From NCBI GenBank assembly GCA_044222005.1, contig JBGANY010000013.1, forward strand, positions 1 to 47,528: a stretch of 47,528 nt of DNA. Reading direction: 5' to 3'. Numbering within the stretch: position 1 is the stretch's first letter; every line of letters begins with the position of its first letter. Of the stretch, positions 32,486 to 40,451 are shown piece by piece. This DNA comes from Methylotenera_A sp044222005 (GTDB lineage Bacteria > Pseudomonadota > Gammaproteobacteria > Burkholderiales > Methylophilaceae). A program made the translations under genes and the position numbers. Below the pieces are notes generated by a model that saw only the letters and a list, made by a program, of their open reading frames with translations, made no database searches and was not told the DNA's origin.

Positions 32486-33610
32486 ATGGCTGAAAATAAC
32501 TCTATTGGCATCGTCGCCCCGCAAACTGCCCATTTTAGCGAACCGTTCACGCTAAAAAGCGGAGAAGTATTGCCACAATTTGATTTGGTGTATGAAACCT
32601 ATGGCACGCTCAATGCCGCAAAAAGCAACGCCGTGCTTGTCTGCCATGCGCTTTCTGGCAACCATCATGTGGCAGGAAAGCACGCTGAAAGCGACAGATA
32701 TGCTGGCTGGTGGGATAACCTGGTCGGCCCCGGAAAACCGCTGGATACCAACAAATTTTTTGTGATCGGCGTCAACAATCTGGGCGGCTGCCACGGCTCA
32801 AGCGGGCCCAGCAGCATCAACCCTGACAGCAATAAACCTTATGGCGCAAGTTTTCCCATCATGACAGTAGAAGATTGGGTCAATTCGCAAGCGCGTTTGT
32901 TAGACCAGTTGGGTATTCAGCAATTGGCCGCAATCATCGGCGGCAGTCTGGGCGGCATGCAGGCTTTGCAGTGGACGATCGCTTACCCGGAAAGAATAAA
33001 GCACGCGCTGGTGATTGCCTCTGCGCCTAACCTGACCGCACAGAATATGGCGTTTAACGAGGTGGCACGCCAGGCGATTATTACCGATCCGGAATTTTTC
33101 GAAGGCGATTACTACGCACACAACACCGTGCCGCGCAGAGGATTGCGTATCGCGCGCATGCTGGGGCACATTACCTATTTAAGTGACGACGCGATGGGCG
33201 AGAAATTCGGCCGCAAGCTCAAAGATAAAATCAAATACAGCTTTGATGTAGAGTTTGAGATGGAATCATACCTGCGCTATCAAGGCGATAAATTCGCCGG
33301 CGAGTTCGATGCCAATACCTATCTGCGCATGACGCGTGCGCTGGATTACTACGATCCTGCGCTTGAATACGGCGGTGATTTGAGCAAAGCCCTGAATAAG
33401 GTGAAAGCCAAATTCCTGGTCGTTTCGTTCACCAGCGACTGGCGCTTTTCACCTGACCGCTCGCGCGAGATTGTGAAAGCCTTGCTGGATAATGAGCGGA
33501 CTGTCAGCTACGCCGAAGTCACTGCGCTGCATGGTCACGATGCATTTTTGATGCCGGATGCGCATTATCACAGCATTTTGCGCAATTATTTACAAAAAAT
33601 CGAGACTTAG
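32486..33610 (+). CDS. metX: Homoserine O-acyltransferase
   Basis: Acylates homoserine for methionine synthesis (acetyl or succinyl donor). Alpha/beta-hydrolase of 374 residues with nucleophile Ser in IIGGSLGGMQALQW, oxyanion region HALSGNHHVAG, Asp in FTSDWRFSPDRS and His in LHGHDAFLMP. Many proteobacterial MetX paired with MetW are in fact succinyltransferases, so donor specificity is left open. Confidence 0.95.
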   Translation: MAENNSIGIVAPQTAHFSEPFTLKSGEVLPQFDLVYETYGTLNAAKSNAVLVCHALSGNHHVAGKHAESDRYAGWWDNLVGPGKPLDTNKFFVIGVNNLGGCHGSSGPSSINPDSNKPYGASFPIMTVEDWVNSQARLLDQLGIQQLAAIIGGSLGGMQALQWTIAYPERIKHALVIASAPNLTAQNMAFNEVARQAIITDPEFFEGDYYAHNTVPRRGLRIARMLGHITYLSDDAMGEKFGRKLKDKIKYSFDVEFEMESYLRYQGDKFAGEFDANTYLRMTRALDYYDPALEYGGDLSKALNKVKAKFLVVSFTSDWRFSPDRSREIVKALLDNERTVSYAEVTALHGHDAFLMPDAHYHSILRNYLQKIET

Positions 33611-33611
33611 C

Positions 33612-34229
33612 ATGTCAGAAAATGTAAATATTACAAATTCAAACCGAAAATACCGGCAGGATTTTGCGATTATCGCCGGCTGGGTCGGGTTTGGCTCAAA
33701 AGTACTCGATTTGGGTTGTGGCGATGGCGAGTTGCTGGTCTATTTGCGTGATTCACTTGAAGTAAAAGGCTATGGCGTAGAAAAGGATGATGCCAACTGG
33801 CTGGCCTGCCTGAGAAACGGCACCAATGTGATCCAGATGGACCTGGAAGACGGCTTGTCTGGTTTTGAAGACCAATCATTCGACACCGTGATTCTCTCGC
33901 AAACCCTGCAAGCTATGCACAAAACCGAAGAAATCGTGCAGGAAATGCTGCGCGTTGGTCGAGAAATCATTGTCACTTTCCCGAATTTTGGCTATTGGCG
34001 CAATCGCTTGCAAATCATCAGCGGCAATATGCCTGTTTCAAAAACCCTGCCATATCAATGGTACGATACGCCTAATGTGCACCTTTGCACGATAAACGAT
34101 TTCGATCGATTTTGTAAAAATCACAAAATTTCCATTCTAGAACGCAAAGTGATTACCGATGGCGATGAAGTGAGCTTCATGCCGAACTTGCTGGGTAATC
34201 TGGCGATGTACCGCCTGAGGTCAAATTAA
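33612..34229 (+). CDS. metW: Methionine biosynthesis protein MetW
   Basis: 205-residue class I SAM-methyltransferase-fold protein (KVLDLGCGDGELLVYL, FDTVILSQTLQAM, VTFPNFGYWRNRLQI) that accompanies MetX and is needed for its activity in several proteobacteria. The ATG at 33612 follows the metX TAG by one base. Its TAA overlaps the reverse-strand stop of the permease gene (34226-34229). Confidence 0.95.
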   Translation: MSENVNITNSNRKYRQDFAIIAGWVGFGSKVLDLGCGDGELLVYLRDSLEVKGYGVEKDDANWLACLRNGTNVIQMDLEDGLSGFEDQSFDTVILSQTLQAMHKTEEIVQEMLRVGREIIVTFPNFGYWRNRLQIISGNMPVSKTLPYQWYDTPNVHLCTINDFDRFCKNHKISILERKVITDGDEVSFMPNLLGNLAMYRLRSN

Positions 34230-35633
34230 CTGGATTTTTGACTGATTTGATGGATGGATTGCCGCATCCACCAGAGCATCACGATCCCTGGCACAGCCGC
34301 AGCAACTGAAAATAAAAAGAAGTTTGGCCAGCCAAAACTTTCTGACAGTACGCCGGCAACCGGACTCACGTAAATGCGCCCCACGGCAGCCAGTGCCGAA
34401 AGCAGCGCATAATGTGTGGCGCTGAATTGATTGCTGCATAAACTCATCAGCAGCGCCACAAAAGCTGCCGTGCCCATTCCGCTGGTTATGTTTTCCAATG
34501 CAATCGCGCTCATCAGCAAGCCATCAATCGGGGTGGCAGTAGCCACGGCCACAAAGCCCAGATCAAACGGCATTAATGTAAAGCTGCCCCACGCCCCCTT
34601 GCCCAATACCGCCAATGCGTAAAAACCAAAGTTTGAGACTAATTGCAGCACGCCAAAGCTCATGAGCGCCTGGAACAGCGTAAGGCGCATCATCATCAGG
34701 CCGGCCAGAAATGCGCCAATAATGGTAAGCCAGATCCCGATGATTTTATTTACAATGCCCACTTCAATTTGGGTAAACAACATGCCTTTAAGTAAAAACG
34801 GCGTAAACAGGCTGCCGGCAAAAGCGTCACCCAGTTTATAGAGAATAATTAAAATCAGAAACGCCCATGCGCTTTTTTGGCTAAAGTAATTGGATAGCGA
34901 CTGGGTAAGTGTAACAAATCCCACGCTTTGCGCCGCTTTTACGCCCAAAGGCAATGCTACACCCAGGCTGGCCAGCACAAAAGCCAACTGCATCCATTTA
35001 TTTGCGCCACCCAGATCCACTCCAGCAAAATCAAAGGCCAGCCGCGTCAAATATACTCCGACCACCACCCCTGCCACCAGCGCTAAAAAACCTAGCAACT
35101 GCCATCATGGCATAAACGCGGTTCCAGCTATGCCATTGATCTGCCCATATCAGGGCAATGCCCCCGGATAAAATCATGCCGATGCGATACCCCAGAACCG
35201 ACATGGATGCGCCGATGCCGCGTTCATCAACCGGTAATAAATCCGTGCGGTAAGCATCAATCACTATATCTTGCGAAGCAGATAAAAACGCCACTAATAA
35301 TGCAACTACCGCGAATGCGACGGGATTGATTACATAGGATATTGTCGAAAGATAATAGATGCTGGCTGCCAGCACCAGCTGGGTGAGCACTAGCCAACCC
35401 CGGCGCCGGCCGAGCAATGGCGGCTCAAAACGGTCCATCAACGGCGCCCATAAAAACTTGAATGTATACGGCACGCCCACCAATGCTAAAAATCCGATAG
35501 TAGCAATAGCCACGCCATCCGTGGTAAGCCAGGCCTGCATCGCCTGCCCGGTGAGCGCCAGCGGCAAGCCTGACGCAATCCCTAGAAACAATGTTGCGGT
35601 AAGCCGTTGTATGCGCTGAATTTGATTTAACAT
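34226..35633 (-). pseudogene. ampG: AmpG-like MFS permease split by a frameshift
   Basis: The N-terminal half reads from ATG 35633 to around 35090 (LGIASGLPLALTGQAMQAWL, LWAPLMDRFEPP, LSASQDIVIDAYR, then WNRVYAMMAV). The C-terminal half continues in another frame from about 35098 (LGFLALVAGVVVGVYLT) to the stop at 34226. Together they make a ~470-residue 12-14-helix muropeptide/MFS permease of the AmpG family. One extra base near 35079-35101, either at GGCAGTTG or in the T6 run, would explain the break. It could be a real mutation, a sequencing slip in the homopolymer, or rarely programmed slippage. Confidence 0.85.
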
Positions 35634-35758
35634 GAGTAACGTTATTTTAATTTTTAGAACTAAAAACATATTCTAACGAAAGTACCTAAGCTGCGTAGAA
35701 TAATTTGTAAGCCTCTGTTGATTTTAACGACTAACGCTCACTGGTCTTTTTGGACAAC

Positions 35759-36541
35759 ATGATGAAGAATTTATTGGCAGTGTTGGTGATGGGCACGCTG
35801 GGAATGAGCGAATCTGCAATAGCCGCCGAATGTAGTGCCAAAAGCGGCGCGCAAACTGTTCCTTTGCTGGAGCTTTATACTTCTGAAGGTTGCAGCAGCT
35901 GCCCACCCGCTGATAAGTGGTTAAGCAACTTGAAGCCCGATTCCAGCAAAGTGATACCACTGGCATTTCATGTCGATTACTGGAACTACATTGGCTGGAT
36001 GGACAGGTTTTCTAAAGCCGAGTACAGCGACCGGCAACGCAAAACTGCGGCATTTGCAGGCAGTGGGTATGTGTACACCCCACAGTTTGTATTCAACGGC
36101 CGGGATTTCAAGGGTTGGGACAATTCGCGCCTGAATCAACGCATTGATGCCACGCAAAAATTGGCATCGCGCACCAGTTTAAGCTTGGACGCTGTTACTC
36201 AAGCCAGCGGTGAGATTACCTTAAAAGCCAGCGCACAATCAGTGAAGCCGGCTGATGCAAAAAATGCCGACGTTTTTGTAGCAATTTATGAGAATAAGTT
36301 AGCCAGCAAAGTGAATGCGGGTGAAAACAGTGGCCGCGAACTCAAGCATGATTACGTGGTGCGCGAGTTTTTTGGTGCTTATCAAATCAACAATCAAAAC
36401 GAATTTTCTAAAAACTTTACGCTTAGCCAGGAATGGAAAAAGCGCGGCCATAAATTTGAAAACATGGGCGCAGTGATTTTTGTGCAGAACAGCCAAAGTG
36501 GTGAGATTTTGCAAAGTCTGGCGCTACCTTTCTGCAATTAG
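35759..36541 (+). CDS. DUF1223 thioredoxin-like secreted protein
   Basis: About 260 residues with a signal peptide (MMKNLLAVLVMGTLGMSESAIAA), then the DUF1223 hallmark LLELYTSEGCSSCPPADKWL with a CSSC redox-type motif, FHVDYWNYIGW and YTPQFVFNGRD. It has a thioredoxin-like fold and probable periplasmic location; function unknown. GGA four bases before the ATG at 35759 is the only ribosome-site candidate. A 7-bp dyad TTTTTAG-AA-CTAAAAA (35651-35666) lies in the divergent gap. Confidence 0.88.
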   Translation: MMKNLLAVLVMGTLGMSESAIAAECSAKSGAQTVPLLELYTSEGCSSCPPADKWLSNLKPDSSKVIPLAFHVDYWNYIGWMDRFSKAEYSDRQRKTAAFAGSGYVYTPQFVFNGRDFKGWDNSRLNQRIDATQKLASRTSLSLDAVTQASGEITLKASAQSVKPADAKNADVFVAIYENKLASKVNAGENSGRELKHDYVVREFFGAYQINNQNEFSKNFTLSQEWKKRGHKFENMGAVIFVQNSQSGEILQSLALPFCN

Positions 36542-36565
36542 CACCTTAATAACTATAAGGTCTCT

Positions 36566-36689
36566 GCACAGCTTGACGAGCAAACATAAGACAAGGCAAA
36601 AAATAGCGAAAACCCGGAATGTATGGAGTATACATGAGGAGTTTGAGATGTTTTTTTTAACGAAGTATTATGGAGAGCAATCGCTGTGC
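36566..36689. repeat. 124-bp imperfect palindromic repeat element
   Basis: Terminal GCACAGC (36566-36572) and GCTGTGC (36683-36689) are inverted, and so are the inner ACATAA/TTATG and the central ATGTAT/ATACAT stems. The body (GACAAGGCAAAAAATAGCG, GTATACATGAGG, TTTTTTTTAACG) resembles an ERIC-like dispersed repeat I recall from betaproteobacteria. It overlaps the last codons of the DUF2063 gene. Confidence 0.65.
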
Positions 36690-37483
36690 CGCGAGCTTAT
36701 TAAGCCATCGTAGAGCCAAGTAGATAAATACTGCGCCGCCAGCATGGTAGCTTCTTCTTCAGAACAAGTTTCTTGTAATTTTTCGCAAAGCTCGCCAAAA
36801 CAAGCGCCTGACATAGCCAATTGAATAGCTACATATTCTGTTTTAGCTAAAGACCGGAAATGTGAATTCAGGCCTGAATCTAAATTCAACCCAGCGCGCC
36901 AAATAAGACATGCCTCTTCTGTTTTAGCGATGCCTGGTGGCGCTTCGTCTTTATCTAAAGCATTCCAGACCTGAACAACATTCCATTCCACCGGCAACAA
37001 CAGCACCGAAGGGTGAAATTCAAACTTCAAATCCGCCCATAATTCTGGCGGGATCTCAGCTAAATCCTGCAAAGTAAGCATTGAAGCTTCTGCTGCGTCA
37101 AACGCCAAACCTAGCGCCCATTCGAAAGCCGCCATTTCTGCAGCAATCGGGTGTTGTGGCAGTGTTTCTAGTAGATGTGTTTGCATCTTGCCGCCAACCC
37201 AGCGCATATTGCTATAAGTAGAAGGATATTGGTCGATAAAAGCACGTGCGGTACTATCAAATAAATCGTCCCCTAACATTATCTTGAGCTTAGGATAGGC
37301 CGTTGCGAGCGCTTCAATAATGCGAAAACGGTAAGCATCGTAATAAATACCAAGGCGTTTTTCTGCGCTTACTTTTGCATCATCGACAATTTGTCTTTCA
37401 AAAGCTGCGCCTTTATCAGCACCGATTAAATATGCCTGAAAATCAGTCTGCAATTTGGCCAAAGAATCAGTAGGCCGGTTCAT
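36668..37483 (-). CDS. bufC: DUF2063 partner protein of the MNIO enzyme (BufC-like)
   Basis: 271 residues. The N-terminal DUF2063 domain (LAKLQTDFQAYLIGADKG, LGIYYDAYRFRIIEALATAY) presumably recruits the precursor to the MNIO enzyme, as known for bufferin- and oxazolin-type systems. The ATG overlaps the bufB stop by ATGA, so expression is coupled. The last ~8 codons (RHSDCSP end) are supplied by the inserted repeat element, so the native C-terminus has probably been replaced. The gene symbol rests on operon context. Confidence 0.85.
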   Translation of the reverse strand: MNRPTDSLAKLQTDFQAYLIGADKGAAFERQIVDDAKVSAEKRLGIYYDAYRFRIIEALATAYPKLKIMLGDDLFDSTARAFIDQYPSTYSNMRWVGGKMQTHLLETLPQHPIAAEMAAFEWALGLAFDAAEASMLTLQDLAEIPPELWADLKFEFHPSVLLLPVEWNVVQVWNALDKDEAPPGIAKTEEACLIWRAGLNLDSGLNSHFRSLAKTEYVAIQLAMSGACFGELCEKLQETCSEEEATMLAAQYLSTWLYDGLISSRHSDCSP

Positions 37484-38340
37484 GCCACACGCTCTTTAGC
37501 CAAGTATTTGGCTGCGATATTGCGGGCAATTTGCAGTTCTTGCACTAGCTCATTCAACGGTGGAATATGGTCGTCACGCTCTATCATGGTGGAAACTGCG
37601 CCAAGTCGTGACAACGCATAATCGTATAAATCCCACACCGGGTCGATGATAGGCGCATCGTGCGTATCAATAATGTAATCGCCGTGATTATGGTGGCCCG
37701 CCAAGTGAATTTGCCGCACACGGTTGGCGGGCACGCCGTCAATAAAGGCTTTGGCATCAAATTGGTGGTTGTAACTACTGACGTAAATATTGTTCACATC
37801 CAGCAGCAGTAAGCAATCCGCCTGCTCACAAACCAGCGAAATAAACTCCCATTCGCTCATGCTGGAATCGACATAACTGGCGTAGCTGGATACATTTTCC
37901 AGCAAGATACGGCGACCTAGATAATCCTGCACAATGCCGACACGCTCGGCCACGTGCCTGGCCGTTTGTTCAGTGTAAGGCAATGGTAATAAATCATGCA
38001 TGTTTTGCCCATGCACACCTGTCCAGCATAAGTGGTCAGAAATCCAGGCGGGTTGTACGCGGTCTGCCAATTGACGTAAATCGTGTAAATAGTCTTTATC
38101 TGTCGGGCTTGCAGAGCCAATTGATAAAGAAACGCCGTGCATGACAACGGGATAATTTTCGCAGATTTTATCTAAAAAGTGCAATGGCTTGCCACCTGGT
38201 ACCATGTAGTTTTCTGAAAGCAGCTCAAACCAATCGACTGCTGGTTTGGAATTTAATATTTCCTGATAATGATCTGCGCGCAGCCCTAGGCCAAAACCCA
38301 AGTGACTTAATTGATTCTTGTCTTGTGCGAAATTATTCAT
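37480..38340 (-). CDS. bufB: MNIO family (DUF692) peptide-modifying oxidase (BufB-like)
   Basis: 286-residue TIM-barrel multinuclear non-heme iron enzyme. Metal-site residues lie in VVMHGVSLSIGS, ISDHLCW, ILLENVSSYA, LLLLDVNNIYVSS and IHLAGHHNHGDYIIDTHDAP. Characterised relatives convert Cys of precursor peptides to oxazolone/thioamide or thiooxazole groups. The true start is ATG 38340 (MNNFAQDKNQ); the five-codon extension opens with TTG inside a hairpin. No Shine-Dalgarno sequence precedes it: the 4 bases before the ATG follow a 9-bp stem. Confidence 0.9.
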   Translation of the reverse strand: MNNFAQDKNQLSHLGFGLGLRADHYQEILNSKPAVDWFELLSENYMVPGGKPLHFLDKICENYPVVMHGVSLSIGSASPTDKDYLHDLRQLADRVQPAWISDHLCWTGVHGQNMHDLLPLPYTEQTARHVAERVGIVQDYLGRRILLENVSSYASYVDSSMSEWEFISLVCEQADCLLLLDVNNIYVSSYNHQFDAKAFIDGVPANRVRQIHLAGHHNHGDYIIDTHDAPIIDPVWDLYDYALSRLGAVSTMIERDDHIPPLNELVQELQIARNIAAKYLAKERVA

Positions 38341-38344
38341 GGAC

Positions 38345-38367
38345 AGGGCATGCAAACCGCATGCCCT
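38345..38367 (-). promoter_or_regulatory. Hairpin between bufA and bufB
   Basis: AGGGCATGC (38345-38353) and GCATGCCCT (38359-38367) form a perfect 9-bp stem with a 5-nt loop, ending four bases before the bufB ATG. With no T-run it is not a classical terminator; it may lower bufB translation relative to the precursor or protect the bufA mRNA end. Confidence 0.7.
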
Positions 38368-38381
38368 AGCCTTTAGCTATA

Positions 38382-38651
38382 CTAAATGATAGTACCATGC
38401 TTGGTGTTGCAGTCTTCCGTGGTCACGACTAATATACCGTGGCCTTTACAAGCATTTTGGCCTTTGCAGGCATTTTCTGCGGTTTTGCATGCACCAGTGC
38501 CTTTGCATGAGTTAATCCCCAAACAATGCACCATTTCACCACTGGTTGCAGTTTTTGCACCAGTACCAGCACAGCCTGACAAGATGAGCGCTGCTGCACC
38601 TACTGCCAACAGTGCGCCTTTACCAACTTTTGATGATGTTTCGATAGACAT
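38382..38651 (-). CDS. bufA: Cys-rich bufferin-type precursor peptide with lipobox
   Basis: 89 residues from the ATG at 38651, which has GAGGAGAG 5 bases upstream. The N-terminal hydrophobic helix ends in LILSGC, a proper lipobox with Cys27. The mature part carries Cys43, 49, 55, 62, 68 and 81, with four CK dipeptides spaced 6-7 residues apart (NSCKG, GACKT, NACKG, NACKG). The composition resembles BufA2 bufferins, RiPP metallophores that bind copper after MNIO modification. The neighbouring bufB and bufC fix the assignment; the lipid anchor is inferred. Confidence 0.85.
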   Translation of the reverse strand: MSIETSSKVGKGALLAVGAAALILSGCAGTGAKTATSGEMVHCLGINSCKGTGACKTAENACKGQNACKGHGILVVTTEDCNTKHGTII

Positions 38652-38680
38652 TTGACTCTCCTCAATACTAACGATTGAAT

Positions 38681-38750
38681 TTGGCAAGGTGCCAACCCCG
38701 TAACCATGTCGAAATGAATAAGCTTCATTTAAACGACTGACATTTGTCGT
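38681..38750 (-). promoter_or_regulatory. Three dyads upstream of bufA
   Basis: TTGGCA-agg-TGCCAA (38681-38695), AAATGAA-taagc-TTCATTT (38712-38730) and ACGAC-N8-GTCGT (38733-38750) are perfect inverted repeats packed in 70 bp before the bufferin gene. They are candidate operators for metal-responsive control; no -35/-10 pair could be fixed with confidence. Confidence 0.5.
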
Positions 38751-38766
38751 GAGTAATCGGAAAACC

Positions 38767-39648
38767 TTACATATTTTTGCTGATTTCAGCTAATTCCGTT
38801 GGAGCATCATCCACAAGCGGTAAATTTGCGGCATCTTCTTTTTCAATGACACCCAGCAAATAATTCTGGCTTGCCTGCAAATCCAGCATCCAGGCGGTTC
38901 TAGGTGGATCGCCTTGTGTCAGCACACTTTCTGCTGAACGCATGTTCCATTCACATTTTTCCATGATGGTGCGGGCAATTTCATCAGCCTGACTGAGTTG
39001 TGTTGGCTTCATTTTAGCCATGGCGACTTCACTGCCCACCATCGATGTGGCGGTAGATGCCGCACTGGTAATGAGTGAGGTGGCCGTGCTGGCCTGTGCA
39101 GCAGCGCTAGAGGCGCCGATAATCGCCACAGCAGGAAACAGCACGCTAGCCAAGGCAGAAATAACGAGCTTGGTAGAGGTGTTAGTCACGTGATGCCCGG
39201 CGATGACATGCGCCATCTCACGCGCGATCACGAAGCCCAGCGCGTCATTGCTCAGCTGTAAATCTTGTATGCCGCGAAACACGACCACCAGCCCTCTGTT
39301 ATTAGAAGCCGTGCCGGCATCCTGCTTTTCGGCTACCTCGAAATTAAAACTGCTAATAAGATTTTCTTGCTGCGGATAGAGTAAGACAGCGGCCTTGCGC
39401 AGGTAGCGCCCCAAAGACTGCACGCGCGCATCAAAGGCCAGGTTTTCTGCGCATTGCTCGGCTGTGCAGGCGGGTGCGCTCGATTTTGCTGAAAGCCTGA
39501 CCCGCATGTCGATATCGGAATACACGTCGCTGATGCTCGAGGGGATATCCGCTGCGCCAGCCACGGCATGCTCTGTCGCACATTGCAACATCGCGAATAA
39601 CAGCAAAGAAATACAACCGGCTTGTTTTTTTGAGGTGGGTGTTAGCAA
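38767..39648 (-). CDS. M48-peptidase-like protein with degenerate zinc motif
   Basis: 293 residues with an N-terminal signal-like segment (ISLLLFAMLQCATEHAVAGA). The core has LGFVIAREMAHVIAGHH at 137-153, where M48 proteases have HEMAH; the first His is Arg143. The second ligand region is SQADEIARTIMEK, where EADRxG is expected. A hydrophobic Ala/Ser-rich stretch follows (161-200). It is probably a pseudo-peptidase of the periplasm or membrane. The start codon is TTG with no ribosome site, 8 bp after xth. Confidence 0.7.
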   Translation of the reverse strand: MLTPTSKKQAGCISLLLFAMLQCATEHAVAGAADIPSSISDVYSDIDMRVRLSAKSSAPACTAEQCAENLAFDARVQSLGRYLRKAAVLLYPQQENLISSFNFEVAEKQDAGTASNNRGLVVVFRGIQDLQLSNDALGFVIAREMAHVIAGHHVTNTSTKLVISALASVLFPAVAIIGASSAAAQASTATSLITSAASTATSMVGSEVAMAKMKPTQLSQADEIARTIMEKCEWNMRSAESVLTQGDPPRTAWMLDLQASQNYLLGVIEKEDAANLPLVDDAPTELAEISKNM

Positions 39649-39656
39649 AATATCAA

Positions 39657-40427
39657 TTATTGATAGTCAATGATCAAAGGAGCATGATCGCTGAAACGCT
39701 CCTCTTTGTAAATAGTTGACTGGAAAGCCCTTTTTGCCAAATCTGGTGTTGCAACCTGGTAATCCAGCCGCCAACCCACGTTTTTCTCGTAAGCCGAGCC
39801 ACGGTTGCTCCACCAGGTGTAGCATTCATCCGTGGTTTCAGGATGCAGTTTGCGATAAACATCAATCCAACCGACACGACTGAATAAATCACCCAGCCAG
39901 GCGCGTTCTTCAGGCAGAAAGCCTGAATTCTTTCTATTACCCTTGTAATTTTTCAGATCTATTTCCTGATGTGCGATATTCCAGTCACCGCAAATGACCA
40001 CATCACGGCCATTATTCGCAAGCGCCTCCAGATGCGGCAGGATGCGTGCCATCACATTGAACTTGAACGCCTGGCGCTCTTCACCGCTTGAGCCGGATGG
40101 CAAATACAGCGACACCACGCTCAGGTTGCCAAACTGGCACTCCAGATAGCGGCCTTCGCTGTCGATATCGCCAATGCCCAATCCCTCAATTACCGCGTCT
40201 GGTTTTGTTTTGCTGTAAATGCCGACGCCGCTGTAGCCTTTTTTTTCCGCATAATGAAAATAGCCGTGATAGCCCGCAGGCGCCAGCATCTCTGGTGTCA
40301 TATCAGCCGCCTGCGCCTTGAGTTCCTGCAAGCAAACCACATCAGCCTGCTGTTTCAACAGCCAGCGATAAAACCCCTTGCTGGCGGCGGAGCGTATTCC
40401 ATTCAAATTCGCAGTTATAATGCGCAT
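39657..40427 (-). CDS. xth: Exodeoxyribonuclease III
   Basis: AP endonuclease/3' exonuclease of base-excision repair. It has 256 residues, with LNGIRSAASKGFYRWL, metal Glu in VCLQELKAQ, CGDWNIAHQEIDLKN and catalytic end WRLDYQVAT...FSDHAPLIIDY. It is divergent from pyrE with a gap of only 24 bp between start codons. Confidence 0.96.
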   Translation of the reverse strand: MRIITANLNGIRSAASKGFYRWLLKQQADVVCLQELKAQAADMTPEMLAPAGYHGYFHYAEKKGYSGVGIYSKTKPDAVIEGLGIGDIDSEGRYLECQFGNLSVVSLYLPSGSSGEERQAFKFNVMARILPHLEALANNGRDVVICGDWNIAHQEIDLKNYKGNRKNSGFLPEERAWLGDLFSRVGWIDVYRKLHPETTDECYTWWSNRGSAYEKNVGWRLDYQVATPDLAKRAFQSTIYKEERFSDHAPLIIDYQ

Positions 40428-40451
40428 TATCTACTTTCAATTCATTATGTT

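Noticed and set aside
38681..38695. Sigma-54 promoter (TGGCAC...TTGC) upstream of bufA
   Set aside because: The GG-to-GC spacing is too short for a -24/-12 element; it is better read as a dyad.
40428..40451. Leaderless divergent promoter between xth and pyrE
   Set aside because: The 24-bp gap is short, but no convincing -10 box lies 6-8 bases before either start codon.
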